64,000 nucleotides of DNA from Streptomyces sp. f51 (GCF_037940415.1 NZ_CP149798.1:4187001-4251000); one strand, 5' to 3'; shown: positions 25,513-34,577, counted from the stretch's first letter. Notes: generated from the letters alone by a model not told the origin. Made by a program: numbers and translations.

Positions 25513-26361
25513 GTGGACAATTCTCGCACCCGGCCGCGCGTCGGCCACATCCAGTTCCTGAACTGCCTGCCCCTGTACTGGGGGCTCGCGAGAACGGGCA
25601 CGCTCCTCGACTTCGAGCTCACCAAGGACACCCCCGAGAAGCTCAGCGAGCAGCTGGTGCGAGGGGATCTCGACATCGGGCCCATCACGCTCGTCGAGTT
25701 CCTCAAGCACGCCGACGACCTCGTCGCCTTTCCGGACATCGCCGTGGGCTGCGACGGGCCCGTGATGTCCTGCGTGATCGTCTCCCAGGTCCCCCTCGAC
25801 CAGCTCGACGGCGCCCGCGTCGCCCTCGGCTCGACCTCGCGCACCTCCGTGCGGCTCGCCCAGCTGCTGCTGGCCGAGAAGGTCGGGGTGACCCCCTCGT
25901 ACTACACGTGCCCGCCCGATCTGAGCCTGATGATGCAGGAGGCCGACGCCGCCGTCCTCATCGGCGACGCGGCCCTGCGCGCCAACCTGCTCGACGGGCC
26001 GAAGTACGGGCTCCAGGTGCACGACCTCGGCGCGCTGTGGAAGGAGTGGACGGGCCTGCCGTTCGTCTTCGCCGTGTGGGCGGCCCGGCGCGACTACCTG
26101 GAGCGCGAACCGCTCGTCACCCGCAAGGTGCACCAGGCCTTCCTCTCCTCCCGTGACCTCTCCCTCGACGAGGTCTCCAAGGTCGCCGAACAGGCTGCCC
26201 GCTGGGAGGAGTTCGACGAGGCGGTCCTGGAGCAGTACTTCACGACGCTCGACTTCCGCTTCGGCGGCCCCCAGCTGGAGGCCGTACGGGAGTTCGCGCG
26301 CCGGGTCGGCTCGACCACGGGGTTCCCCGCGGATGTGAACGTACGGCTCCTTCAGCCGTGA
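25513..26361 (+). CDS. mqnA: Chorismate dehydratase MqnA
   Basis: A 282-residue periplasmic-binding-protein-like enzyme that dehydrates chorismate to 3-[(1-carboxyvinyl)oxy]benzoate, the entry to futalosine menaquinone synthesis and the substrate supply for MqnE. Family landmarks are visible: RVGHIQFLNCLPLYWGL, the substrate-binding GSTSRTSVRLAQLLL and VLIGDAALRA, and LWKEWTGLPFVFAVWAAR. It starts with GTG directly after a -10-like element. A hairpin follows. Confidence 0.95.
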   Translation: MDNSRTRPRVGHIQFLNCLPLYWGLARTGTLLDFELTKDTPEKLSEQLVRGDLDIGPITLVEFLKHADDLVAFPDIAVGCDGPVMSCVIVSQVPLDQLDGARVALGSTSRTSVRLAQLLLAEKVGVTPSYYTCPPDLSLMMQEADAAVLIGDAALRANLLDGPKYGLQVHDLGALWKEWTGLPFVFAVWAARRDYLEREPLVTRKVHQAFLSSRDLSLDEVSKVAEQAARWEEFDEAVLEQYFTTLDFRFGGPQLEAVREFARRVGSTTGFPADVNVRLLQP

Positions 26362-26370
26362 GACACCGGC

Positions 26371-26397
26371 GGCCCCGGTCCCGTCGATTTCGGGGCC
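26371..26397 (+). terminator. Hairpin after mqnA
   Basis: 7-bp stem GGCCCCG / CGGGGCC with a 13-nt loop, 10 bp after the mqnA stop and before the kinase promoter region. Confidence 0.6.
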
Positions 26398-26451
26398 GGG
26401 GGCGCGCACGGCACTACGCTGCTGGGCAGTGTGTACGGGGGAGGGGGAACC

Positions 26452-28344
26452 GTGAGTGCCATGCAGCCGCTCGGAGCCGACGAACCCACGGCCGTGGGGC
26501 CCTACCGGCTGCTCGGCCGGCTGGGTTCCGGCGGCATGGGGCGCGTGTATCTGGGGCGCAGCGCGGGCGGGCGTACGGTCGCGGTCAAGATCGTGCATCC
26601 GCACTTCGCGCTCGACGAGGAGTTCCGCGCCCGCTTCCGCCGGGAGGTGGAGGCCGCGCGGCGGGTGGGCGGCGCGTGGACGGCGCCCGTCCTGGACGCG
26701 GACCCGGAGGCGCCGGTCCCCTGGGTCGCCACCGGCTACGCGGCCGGGCCCTCCCTGACGGCGGCCGTGGCCGACGGCGGACCGCTGCCGGTCCACTCCG
26801 CCCGGGTCCTGGGTGCCGGTCTGGCCGAGGCGCTCACGGCGGTGCACGCGCTGGGCCTCGTCCACCGTGACGTCAAACCGTCGAATGTGCTGCTCACCCT
26901 GGACGGCCCGCTCCTGATCGACTTCGGCATCGCGCGGGCCACCGACGGCACCGCCTCGCTGACCTCGACCGGCGTCTCGGTCGGCTCCCCGGGTTACATG
27001 TCGCCCGAGCAGATCCTCGGCAAGGGCGTCACCGGGGCCGCGGACGTCTTCTCGCTCGGCGCCGTCCTCGCGTACGCGGCCACCGGCGAGCCTCCCTTCC
27101 CCGGCGACTCCTCGGCCTCCCTCCTCTACAAGGTGGTGCACGAGGAACCCCGACTCGACTCCCTGGAAGGCGAGTTGCGCGAGCTGGTGGCGGCCTGTCT
27201 GGCCAAGGAGCCCTCGGTGCGGCCCGGTCCGGGCGAGGTGGCCGCCCGGCTGGCACCGGGGGGCGCCGCCCGGCTGGTGTCGGCGGGCTGGCTGCCGGGC
27301 GCCCTGGTCGAGCGCGTGAGCCGAAGCGCCGTACAGCTGCTGAACCTCGATGCGACGGGGACGCCACCGGACACGCCCTCCGGGCCGCTGGGGTTCAGCA
27401 GCGCGTCGGTCGAGGCGGGGCCGGGCGGCCGGATCGGGCAGGCTGGTCGGGGCAGCCAGGCCGGGCACGTCGGGCAGGACGCCCAGGCGGGGCAGGCCGG
27501 GCACGCCGGGACGCCGGGAACGGGCGGGGGCTTCGGACCGCCGCCGCCGGGCTTCGGGCCGCCGCCACCGATGCCCGCGTACGTACCGGGACAGAGCGGG
27601 GGACCGGCCACCGGGCCCCAGGACGCCGTGCACCACGAGGGGACCCCGGGCCCGGGGTCGTCCGACCGTCCGGGCAGGGTCTCGGTCAGCGTGGCGGCGA
27701 CCTCCGTGCCCGGGGCGGGCGGACAGGTCCGCAGGATGAGCTGCACGGTCGCGCTGGCCGTGGCGGGAGCGCTGGCGGCGGTGACCGTGGGATCCGCGTT
27801 CCTGTTCGACCTGCTGCCGGGCGGCGGCAAGGACGACCAGGGGAGCGTGGCGGGCGGCCGGCCCTCGCCCACGGCCGGCCGGAGCCTGTCCGCCACCGCG
27901 CCGGGCGCGACCGCCGAGGAACCGGGCTCCACCGCGAGCGCGCCCGAGCCCGCTCCGACGAAGAGCGGGTCCGACCAGGGAACGCCGCTGTCGTCGATCC
28001 CGGCCTCCTACCTCGGCACCTGGGAGGGCGACGGACTCGGACTCAGCGGCACCCTGCCCATGGGCACCTTCCGTGTCACCGTCCACCAGGCCGCCGTGGG
28101 GCAGGAGTTGGGCACCTTCCGGCAGACCGACCAGATCGGCGGCATCTGCGACGACGTTCTCGTCCTGAAGAAGGTGACGAAGAAGCAGCTCGTCGCCACG
28201 AGCGTGGCGTCGGCGTCGAACCGGGACGTCTGCACCAAGGGCCGACACGAGGTCCGCCTGACGCCCAGCGGCACCGATCTCACCTACGCCACGGACAACC
28301 CGGAGGCGGGGGACCCGGTGGCCCGGATGGCGAAGGTCGGCTGA
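26452..28344 (+). CDS. Membrane-anchored Ser/Thr protein kinase (PknB/Hanks type)
   Basis: A 630-residue receptor-like kinase. The kinase domain spans about residues 18-275: GSGGMGRVYLG (glycine loop 25-35), Lys46 in VAVKI, HRDVKPSN (138-145), DFGIA (157-161) and GSPGYMSPEQ. A Gly/Gln/Pro-rich linker (about 305-400) leads to one TM helix (about 430-452), then an extracellular domain of about 150 residues with cysteines. GTG 26452 is chosen because GGAGGGGG precedes it; GTG 26431 is an alternative. TACGCT at 26415-26420 is a candidate -10. It lies tail-to-tail with the type VII locus, whose ATPase has an FHA phosphothreonine-binding domain. Confidence 0.92.
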   Translation: MSAMQPLGADEPTAVGPYRLLGRLGSGGMGRVYLGRSAGGRTVAVKIVHPHFALDEEFRARFRREVEAARRVGGAWTAPVLDADPEAPVPWVATGYAAGPSLTAAVADGGPLPVHSARVLGAGLAEALTAVHALGLVHRDVKPSNVLLTLDGPLLIDFGIARATDGTASLTSTGVSVGSPGYMSPEQILGKGVTGAADVFSLGAVLAYAATGEPPFPGDSSASLLYKVVHEEPRLDSLEGELRELVAACLAKEPSVRPGPGEVAARLAPGGAARLVSAGWLPGALVERVSRSAVQLLNLDATGTPPDTPSGPLGFSSASVEAGPGGRIGQAGRGSQAGHVGQDAQAGQAGHAGTPGTGGGFGPPPPGFGPPPPMPAYVPGQSGGPATGPQDAVHHEGTPGPGSSDRPGRVSVSVAATSVPGAGGQVRRMSCTVALAVAGALAAVTVGSAFLFDLLPGGGKDDQGSVAGGRPSPTAGRSLSATAPGATAEEPGSTASAPEPAPTKSGSDQGTPLSSIPASYLGTWEGDGLGLSGTLPMGTFRVTVHQAAVGQELGTFRQTDQIGGICDDVLVLKKVTKKQLVATSVASASNRDVCTKGRHEVRLTPSGTDLTYATDNPEAGDPVARMAKVG

Positions 28345-28366
28345 CCGGCGGGAAGCAGGTCAGCCG
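28338..28366. terminator. Bidirectional terminator containing both stop codons
   Basis: Perfect 9-bp stem CGGCTGACC / GGTCAGCCG with an 11-nt loop. The kinase TGA (28342-28344) is in the left arm and the stop of the convergent membrane gene (28360-28362) in the right arm. Confidence 0.8.
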
Positions 28367-28956
28367 GCCGCCCCGCTCTCGGCGACGTCCGACCTCTTGG
28401 CCAGCACGGTGATCAGCGCGGCGGCGACGAGCACCGTCGAGAGCAGGCCCACGGCCCAGATCCAGGGGTACTCCACGTGCACCCAGCAGGGGTTGCCCCG
28501 GCTGTAGCACGCGGAGTTCCAGTCACGGTGGCGCTTCGGGCGGGTGGTGGTGAACACGACCAGCGCGCAGAAGGAGAAGGCGGCGAGGCCGGGCAGCGAG
28601 GCGAGCGCCCAGCCGAGCGAACGCAGCGGCCTCTCCTTCCACCTCATCCGTGAAAGCGGTGCGACCAGGGCGGCGAACCCGAACGGCAGCACGGCACCGA
28701 CGGCGGCCGCGAAGCCGTACCCGCCGCCGGGCGAGGCGGGAGCGGCACGGCCCCACAGCTCCTCTCCCCAGGACTGCGCGGTCAGGCCGAACGCGGTGAC
28801 CGCCGCCAGGGCGGCGAGCAGGATCAGGCAGCCTCCGCCCACGTTCCTCCAGGAGCCCTTCTCCCGCCGGTCCGCGGACGGCCGCCGACCCGCATGCTCG
28901 TGGCCCAGCGCGGCCGCCGCGGCCCTGCGTCGCTTCGGTCTCGCCGATCCGCCCAC
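28360..28956 (-). CDS. Membrane protein downstream of the FtsK/EssC-like ATPase
   Basis: A 198-residue protein with an Arg-rich N-terminus and four predicted TM helices (about 40-60, 80-100, 117-136, 165-185). An extracytoplasmic loop contains two cysteines (NSACYSRGNPCWVHVEYPWIW). The start is 46 bp beyond the stop of the giant ATPase gene on the same strand, so it is probably co-transcribed with it. No family was recognised. A membrane accessory role in the type VII-like machine is inference from position. Confidence 0.65.
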   Translation of the reverse strand: MGGSARPKRRRAAAAALGHEHAGRRPSADRREKGSWRNVGGGCLILLAALAAVTAFGLTAQSWGEELWGRAAPASPGGGYGFAAAVGAVLPFGFAALVAPLSRMRWKERPLRSLGWALASLPGLAAFSFCALVVFTTTRPKRHRDWNSACYSRGNPCWVHVEYPWIWAVGLLSTVLVAAALITVLAKRSDVAESGAAG

Positions 28957-29002
28957 CGGACCCGCCCCCTTCTCCCTCGTTCCCGCCGCCCCGCCCGCAC
29001 GC

Positions 29003-32000
29003 TCACATGGGTGTCGTCACCGTCATCGGCTCGCCGTCGCCGAGGTGCAGCAGGCCCTTGCCGGGGGTGACGGGGCCGCCGACCATGCTGCGGTTCGTCC
29101 GGATGCCGATCAGCTCGCCCGCGGACGAGTCCTGCGGACAGAGCAGGATGCCGCGGCGGCCCTTCTTCATCTCGACCTGCCAGCCGGAGAAGCCGCTGCA
29201 CACGTCCTCCTCGTCACCGGCGATGACCAGCGCCAGCCCGCGTTCGGTGCCGCGCTGCACGATCCGCTTGAACACCGTCTCGGCGTCGCAGTCCTCCAGG
29301 ACCTCGCCGTCGTCGACCAGCACCACGATCGGCTCCTCGGGCGTCGCCGAGTCGATGGCCTCGCGCAGATCGTCGCTCTCGATGTCGTCCTCGTCGAACA
29401 CCTTCAACACGCCGTCCTGGCCGTCCAGTTCACGCAGCGGCGAGGGGCGCGGCGCCGCGACGACCAGCCGTACGCCCTGGGCCAGATACGAGCGGGCCAT
29501 GTTCATCAGCGTCGTACTGCGGCCGGACTTGGCGGGGCCCGCGACGACGAACGTCGGCACGCCCCGGGAGAGGTCAGGGCCGAAGCCCCTGACGTCGTCG
29601 CCGCCGATGCCCACCAGGCTCCACAGCGGGGAGCGGGAGGCGTCCGGGTCGCGCATCTCCCAGGCGTCGGCGAAGCCGATCCGGGTGGGCAGCACGTCGA
29701 CCCTGAACGGCCCCCGGGCGCGCGGCAGTCCGGCGTCCCGTACCGCCGCCGCCTCGCCGATCGCGGTGAGCGCCGCGGCCTGGCCCTGACCGGTGGCGTC
29801 CTCGGTGAGGAGGGCGAACTGGGTCTCGGTGCCGTGCTCGTTGCGGTAGCCCCGGCCCGGCGGGATCTCCTCGGGCACCTTGCGCGCGTTGACGCCGATC
29901 AGCGAGAAGTCGGAACGGTCGGCGAGCCGCAGCGCGTACTTGTCCTCGGTGAGCGAGCCGATCCGGGTGGAGAGGATCTGCCGGTCGCCCGTCATCACCA
30001 GATGCAGTCCGACGCTCGCGCCCTCGCGCATCATGGCGGTGAGCTGGTCGGTCAGATCGCCGTGGTCGTACTCGCCGAGCGTCGGCAGCCAGCCCTCCCA
30101 CCGGTCGAGCAGCACCACGATGTGCGGCAGCCGCTCCTCCTCGGCCGACGCGGCCCGCTGCTCGCCGATGTCCGCGAAGCCCTTGTCCGCCAACAGGTCC
30201 TGCCTGCGCGTGAGTTCCCCCTTCAGGCGGGCGACGAGACGGACCACGCGCTCGGTCTGGTTGCGGCCGACGACGGCACCGCAGTGCGGCAGCCGGGTCA
30301 GCGCGTTCAGGGCTCCGTTGCCGCAGTCGATGCCGTACAGATGGACGTCGGCCGCCGAGTGGGTACGGGCCAGCGAGCCGGCGATCGTGCGCAGGATCTG
30401 CGACCGTCCGCTGCGCGGTGCGCCGCCGATGAGCAGATGCCCGAAGGAGGCGAAGTCCACCACGACGGGCCGGCGGGCCTGGTCGGCGGGCAGGTCCTCG
30501 ACGCCGTACGGGGCGGGCGGCAGCTTGCCGGGACCGCCCCGGAACGCGGGCGCGGTGATCTCGTCGAGCAGCAGCGTCTCGGCGAGCGCGGGCAGCCACG
30601 GGCTGTGCTGGGGCGGGATGCCGAGGGCCCGGTTGGCCTCGCGGACGGCGTCGACCAGCACCTTGAGGTCGGTGATCTCCTCCTCCTCGCGCTGTTCGGC
30701 CCTCGGCTTGACCAGCGCGGGCCGTCCGAGGTCGGCCCAGCCGAGCGGTCCCGCCCAGGGCGCGAGCGCCGCCGGGTCGGCGGCACCGGGGCGGCGGCCG
30801 CCCACGCGTCCCGACTGGAACGGCACGAGCGAGGCGTGCCCGAGCCGTACGTACGCGCGGCCCGGCGTGCTCTTGGAGATGTGCCCGGCCTCGGGGGAGT
30901 CGATGACATCGCTCGACTCGCCGCCGTCGGTCACGCGCAGCGCGATACGGAGGTTGGTGTTGGCCCGGATCTCGGGCGAGACGACACCGCTGGGCCGCTG
31001 GGTGGCGAGCAGCAGGTGGATGCCGAGGGAACGGCCCCGCTGCGCGATGTTGACCAGACCCGTCACGAAGTCGGGCAGGTCGCGCACCATGGAGGCGAAC
31101 TCGTCGATGACGATGAGGAGTCGGGGCACCGGGGCGTGCGAGGGATCACGGCGTACGAGGTCCTGGTAGTCCTCGATGTCCTTGGCGTCGGCGGCGGCGA
31201 GGATGTGCTCGCGCCGCTTGAGCTCCGCGCCGAGCGATTCCAGCGCCCGCTCCACGAGATGGGCGTCGAGGTCGGTCACCATGCCGACGGTGTGCGGGAG
31301 TTGGACGCAGTCCTTGAACGCCGAGCCGCCCTTGTAGTCGACCAGGACGAACGTCATGTTCTCGGGGGTGTTGGCCACGGCCAGCGACGCCACGATCGTC
31401 TGGAGCAGCTCCGACTTTCCGGATCCCGTCGTACCGGCGATCAGGCCGTGCGGGCCGTCGCGCCGTATGTCGATGCCGAACGGGCCGTCGTACGACTCGC
31501 CGATGACCGCCGTCGTCGACTGGCCGCCCAGCCGCCAGCGCGCGCCGATCGCGTCCCCGGTCGGCGGCTCCAGCTGGAGCACGTCGAGCAGCCGGCTGGC
31601 GCCGGGCAGGGCCGAGTCCTCGGTCTCGCCGCTGATGTCGCGCAGCGCGGAGAGGGAGCGGGCGAGCCGGGAGCACCAGGCCGCCGACACGAGGTCGGGC
31701 CGTACGTCCCGGACGCGGGCGATGCCCGTCTGCTGCACGCGCAGCCGCAGTTCGAGCGGCTTGTGCGATCCGGTGGCCGAGTCGTCGGCCTCGGTGGCGT
31801 GCCAGGCGTGGAAGGAGGGGAAGCCGCCGGGCGCGGACGGCGCGGTCCTGGCGGGTGCCTGCGCGTCCGGGTGCTCCTCGGGCCTCGGCTCCGCGACGAC
31901 GACGGCCTGGCACTCGCCGGGCAGGAACCGCTCCTCGGCGTCCAGACAGATCGCGTACATGGACATGGCGGGGCCCTCGCGCAGCAGCCGCACCACGCCG

Positions 32001-33568
32001 GGCATGGACCGCAGCCGCCGGGATCCGTCCCAGACGACGACGATGTCCGGATCGCCGAAGGCGGCCTTGTTGCCGTTCTGCTTCGCCGCCTTCTGGCGGG
32101 CGTCGAGGAGCTGGGTCAGCTCGCCGATGCGGGCGCCGACGGTCTCCGCGTCCGTGCCGATGAGGACGTTCGCGTCCTGGGCGCCCGCGGGCCTGCTGTG
32201 CGGGAGCCAGCGCACCCAGTCCCAGCTGTCCCGTCCGCTGTTCTCCGTCAGGACGTAGAACTGGACGTCCAGCGGGCTGTGCAGCACCGCGGTCTGCGCG
32301 ACGGCCCAACGGCCCAGCGCCTGGGCCGAGTCGCCGGGTCCGGCGATGCCGACGACACCGCGCTCGGCCAGCGGCAGGGCGACCGGGGCGTCCTCGATGG
32401 TCCAGGTGACCTGGCGCCTGTGCTCGTCCTGCTCCGGGTCGTCGAGCACGACCTCGGACGGGAGCCGGCCGGTGCCGACGCGCAGCAGCAGATGGTCCGC
32501 GTCGGTGCGGCGCCGCTCCCAGAGCCGGGTACGCGGTCCGGTGCCCAGCGACAGGACGGTCGCCGGGTCGGGGATCGCCCGGCGCCGGTCGAGCCGTTCG
32601 GCGAGCAGTGCCTCCCGGGCGTCCTTCTCGATCCGCGCCTTGTGCTCGTTGTACTCCTTGACCTGCTTGGCGTGGGACTTGCGGCCCTGCTTCTTGTCCA
32701 TGAAGTAGTTGCCGAGCATGATCAGCGGGCTCAGCAGCGCCATGATCATGTAGTACCAGCGCCCGAACACCATCACCATGACGACGGCGCTGACCAGCGG
32801 GGTGAGCGCCATCAGCCAGGGCAGCGGCCGGGCCTCGTAGTCCCGTACGGGGCTCGGCAGCCGGAACTTCGTCTCGCGCTCGGGCGGTTGGAGCCTGGGG
32901 GGCCGGTTGTAGTCGAGGCCGGCTCCGTCGTCCGACCACTTGAGCGCGGCGTCGGGCTGTGCGTAACGGTCCAGTTGGAAAAGGGTGTTGCCGACGGCGA
33001 TCTGGCCGCCGAGCGGCCACTCGTCGTCCTCGCGGTTCGCGAAGGGCGTGCCGTCGAGGGTGACGCCCTCCTTCCCGCCGTGCACGGAGATCCGGCACGT
33101 TCCGTCCGTTGCAACTGACAACGTCAGTGCTCTTTGCGGGAGTTCGGGATCGTCGACCCGGACGTACGCGGCGGCCCCGGCGCCGATGTCGTACCGGCCG
33201 ATCCCGAGCCGGTGCACGGCGCCGGCCGACGGGCCGCCCGCCACCCGCAGTTCGACCAGTCCGGTCGGCTCGCCCGGCAGGCATCCGGCGGGGTCGTGCA
33301 GACTCACGACGGCGCCCTCGCGCAGCGGCGAGGTGGCGATGGTCGCGGCGGGATCGACGGGATATCCGTCGACATACGTGACCGGCGCTCTGCCGCCGGC
33401 CGCTCCCTGATGCTGCCCGAGGGGGATGATCTGCGCACCACCGCCGTAACCGACGTGCTCCGCGAGTTCCTTGGCGATGTCCCCCACCGAGGACTCGGGA
33501 TCCGCGTCGAGGACCACGTCGGCGGTGGCTCCGCCGAGCGGGTCGACGACGGTCAGAGTCAACCGCAC
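29003..33568 (-). CDS. FHA-domain FtsK/SpoIIIE ATPase, EssC/EccC-type (type VII-like secretion)
   Basis: A 1521-residue membrane ATPase. Order: N-terminal ~100 residues (possibly a second FHA-like fold), FHA-like domain about 110-200 (IGRYDIGAG… DGTPFANRED), two TM helices about 249-290, then three FtsK-type ATPase modules. Walker A sites are GTTGSGKSELL (about 709, canonical), GGAPRSGRSQIL (about 1047) and AGPAKSGRSTTL (about 1340); the last two have Lys replaced by Arg. LLIVIDEFASM is Walker B of module 1. GTG 33568 has GGGGAGGACGAGC before it; the frame extends 48 bp further. The layout and length match Firmicutes EssC. WXG100-like genes are divergent upstream. Confidence 0.9.
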   Translation of the reverse strand: MRLTLTVVDPLGGATADVVLDADPESSVGDIAKELAEHVGYGGGAQIIPLGQHQGAAGGRAPVTYVDGYPVDPAATIATSPLREGAVVSLHDPAGCLPGEPTGLVELRVAGGPSAGAVHRLGIGRYDIGAGAAAYVRVDDPELPQRALTLSVATDGTCRISVHGGKEGVTLDGTPFANREDDEWPLGGQIAVGNTLFQLDRYAQPDAALKWSDDGAGLDYNRPPRLQPPERETKFRLPSPVRDYEARPLPWLMALTPLVSAVVMVMVFGRWYYMIMALLSPLIMLGNYFMDKKQGRKSHAKQVKEYNEHKARIEKDAREALLAERLDRRRAIPDPATVLSLGTGPRTRLWERRRTDADHLLLRVGTGRLPSEVVLDDPEQDEHRRQVTWTIEDAPVALPLAERGVVGIAGPGDSAQALGRWAVAQTAVLHSPLDVQFYVLTENSGRDSWDWVRWLPHSRPAGAQDANVLIGTDAETVGARIGELTQLLDARQKAAKQNGNKAAFGDPDIVVVWDGSRRLRSMPGVVRLLREGPAMSMYAICLDAEERFLPGECQAVVVAEPRPEEHPDAQAPARTAPSAPGGFPSFHAWHATEADDSATGSHKPLELRLRVQQTGIARVRDVRPDLVSAAWCSRLARSLSALRDISGETEDSALPGASRLLDVLQLEPPTGDAIGARWRLGGQSTTAVIGESYDGPFGIDIRRDGPHGLIAGTTGSGKSELLQTIVASLAVANTPENMTFVLVDYKGGSAFKDCVQLPHTVGMVTDLDAHLVERALESLGAELKRREHILAAADAKDIEDYQDLVRRDPSHAPVPRLLIVIDEFASMVRDLPDFVTGLVNIAQRGRSLGIHLLLATQRPSGVVSPEIRANTNLRIALRVTDGGESSDVIDSPEAGHISKSTPGRAYVRLGHASLVPFQSGRVGGRRPGAADPAALAPWAGPLGWADLGRPALVKPRAEQREEEEITDLKVLVDAVREANRALGIPPQHSPWLPALAETLLLDEITAPAFRGGPGKLPPAPYGVEDLPADQARRPVVVDFASFGHLLIGGAPRSGRSQILRTIAGSLARTHSAADVHLYGIDCGNGALNALTRLPHCGAVVGRNQTERVVRLVARLKGELTRRQDLLADKGFADIGEQRAASAEEERLPHIVVLLDRWEGWLPTLGEYDHGDLTDQLTAMMREGASVGLHLVMTGDRQILSTRIGSLTEDKYALRLADRSDFSLIGVNARKVPEEIPPGRGYRNEHGTETQFALLTEDATGQGQAAALTAIGEAAAVRDAGLPRARGPFRVDVLPTRIGFADAWEMRDPDASRSPLWSLVGIGGDDVRGFGPDLSRGVPTFVVAGPAKSGRSTTLMNMARSYLAQGVRLVVAAPRPSPLRELDGQDGVLKVFDEDDIESDDLREAIDSATPEEPIVVLVDDGEVLEDCDAETVFKRIVQRGTERGLALVIAGDEEDVCSGFSGWQVEMKKGRRGILLCPQDSSAGELIGIRTNRSMVGGPVTPGKGLLHLGDGEPMTVTTPM

Positions 33569-33844
33569 GCTCGTCCTCCCCCTGACACCGAGGGCCGCTT
33601 CCGGAACGCGGGCCACAGTGCTCCCGACGATAGCCGCTCACCGCTTCCCGCAGGCAACGGCCCATGTGCGGGAACCGCGAAGGCCCGGGCTGCGAAGGGC
33701 CCTTGGTGCGCGCTCGTGACACAACCGGGGTGTGCTCCTGCAAGCGCCGTAAGTAAGCTGCTTGCTCGACGCGGACGATCGCACCATCCGCATCAGGAGC
33801 CACGGGGGTTGGCCCTGCGGCGAGTTGAACTTGGAGGACGCCAC

Positions 33845-34150
33845 ATGGCCGGCGGCAAAGACGCGGACATCACTTACGAGAAGATGCGGCACGCTGCGAA
33901 GCGACTCGGCCACGAGAAGGAGAAGATGGAGGACAAGCTCCACGGCCTCGACAGCTACATCGACGGCCTCGTGGCCGACGGCTACACGACGTCCAAGGGC
34001 TCCCAGGCCTTCGACGACTCCTTCAAGGAGTTCACCAAGGGCATGAAGGACACCCTGGAGGGCCTCAAGGGCATGGCCAAGTTCCTGGAGGACGCGGCGA
34101 AGGCGTACGAGGATCTGGACGATCAGCTGGCGAAGGGCGTCAAGGGCTGA
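33845..34150 (+). CDS. WXG100/ESAT-6-like protein
   Basis: A 101-residue, entirely helical, charged protein with the two-helix hairpin shape of ESX substrates (ITYEKMRHAAKRLGHEKEKMEDKLHGL, turn near VADGYTTSKG, then FDDSFKEFTKGMKDTLEGL). The turn has no strict WXG, and the C-terminal AAKAYEDLDDQLAKG resembles the YxxxD/E export signal. No signal peptide. It starts at ATG 33845 after TTGGAGGACGCCAC. It is divergent from the EssC-like ATPase, so it is a likely substrate. A near-palindrome AGTAAGC-T-GCTTGCT (33752-33766) lies upstream. Confidence 0.82.
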   Translation: MAGGKDADITYEKMRHAAKRLGHEKEKMEDKLHGLDSYIDGLVADGYTTSKGSQAFDDSFKEFTKGMKDTLEGLKGMAKFLEDAAKAYEDLDDQLAKGVKG

Positions 34151-34154
34151 CAGC

Positions 34155-34212
34155 CGGACCGCACCGGGGCGACGGGGCGCACCAGCGCCCGGTCGCGCCC
34201 GTGTCCGGTCCG
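34155..34212. terminator. Large inverted repeat between the two WXG-like genes
   Basis: Outer arms CGGACCG (34155-34161) and CGGTCCG (34206-34212) enclose an inner hairpin GGGCGC-acca-GCGCCC (34175-34190) with extra imperfect pairs between. It starts 4 bp after the first gene's stop and may end or attenuate transcription into the next operon. Confidence 0.6.
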
Positions 34213-34262
34213 CTTCGCAGCGATGGAGCCCGATCGACTGTTGAGCAGGAAGTCTGAAAACC

Positions 34263-34577
34263 GTGGCGGACAGAACCCGATACGACCTCGATCTGATCAA
34301 GGACTGCTCGGACTCGCTCTACCGTATTCACCGTGAGTTCGACCAGCACGGCAATCCCTCTGACGGCTACGGCGACGACCTGGGCAGCGACAGACTCCGG
34401 GACGTGTTCGACGACTTCTCGGACACCTGGAAGAAGAACCGCAAGAAGCTGATGAAGGACATCGAGAACCTCGCCAAGTACACCGCCGAAGCGGCCAAGG
34501 CGTACGAGGACATCGACCACAAGCTCGCGGAAGCGCTCAGGAACGCCAAGAAGAGCGATCAGAAGGGGAAGCCGTGA
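34263..34577 (+). CDS. Second WXG100-like helical protein
   Basis: A 104-residue helical protein similar in size and C-terminus to the gene before it: both end in AAKAYEDxDxKLAxxL-type sequence, the likely YxxxD/E signal. The mid-turn contains PSDGYGDDLGSDRL in place of WXG. It starts at GTG 34263. Its stop overlaps the GTG of the large effector-like gene, so it may be the dedicated partner or chaperone of that protein. Confidence 0.78.
   Translation: MADRTRYDLDLIKDCSDSLYRIHREFDQHGNPSDGYGDDLGSDRLRDVFDDFSDTWKKNRKKLMKDIENLAKYTAEAAKAYEDIDHKLAEALRNAKKSDQKGKP

Noticed and set aside
28544..33118. 1524-residue plus-strand open frame
   Set aside because: Lies antisense to the EssC-like ATPase. Repetitive Arg/Gly/Val/Asp composition and no motifs; the minus strand has clear P-loops.
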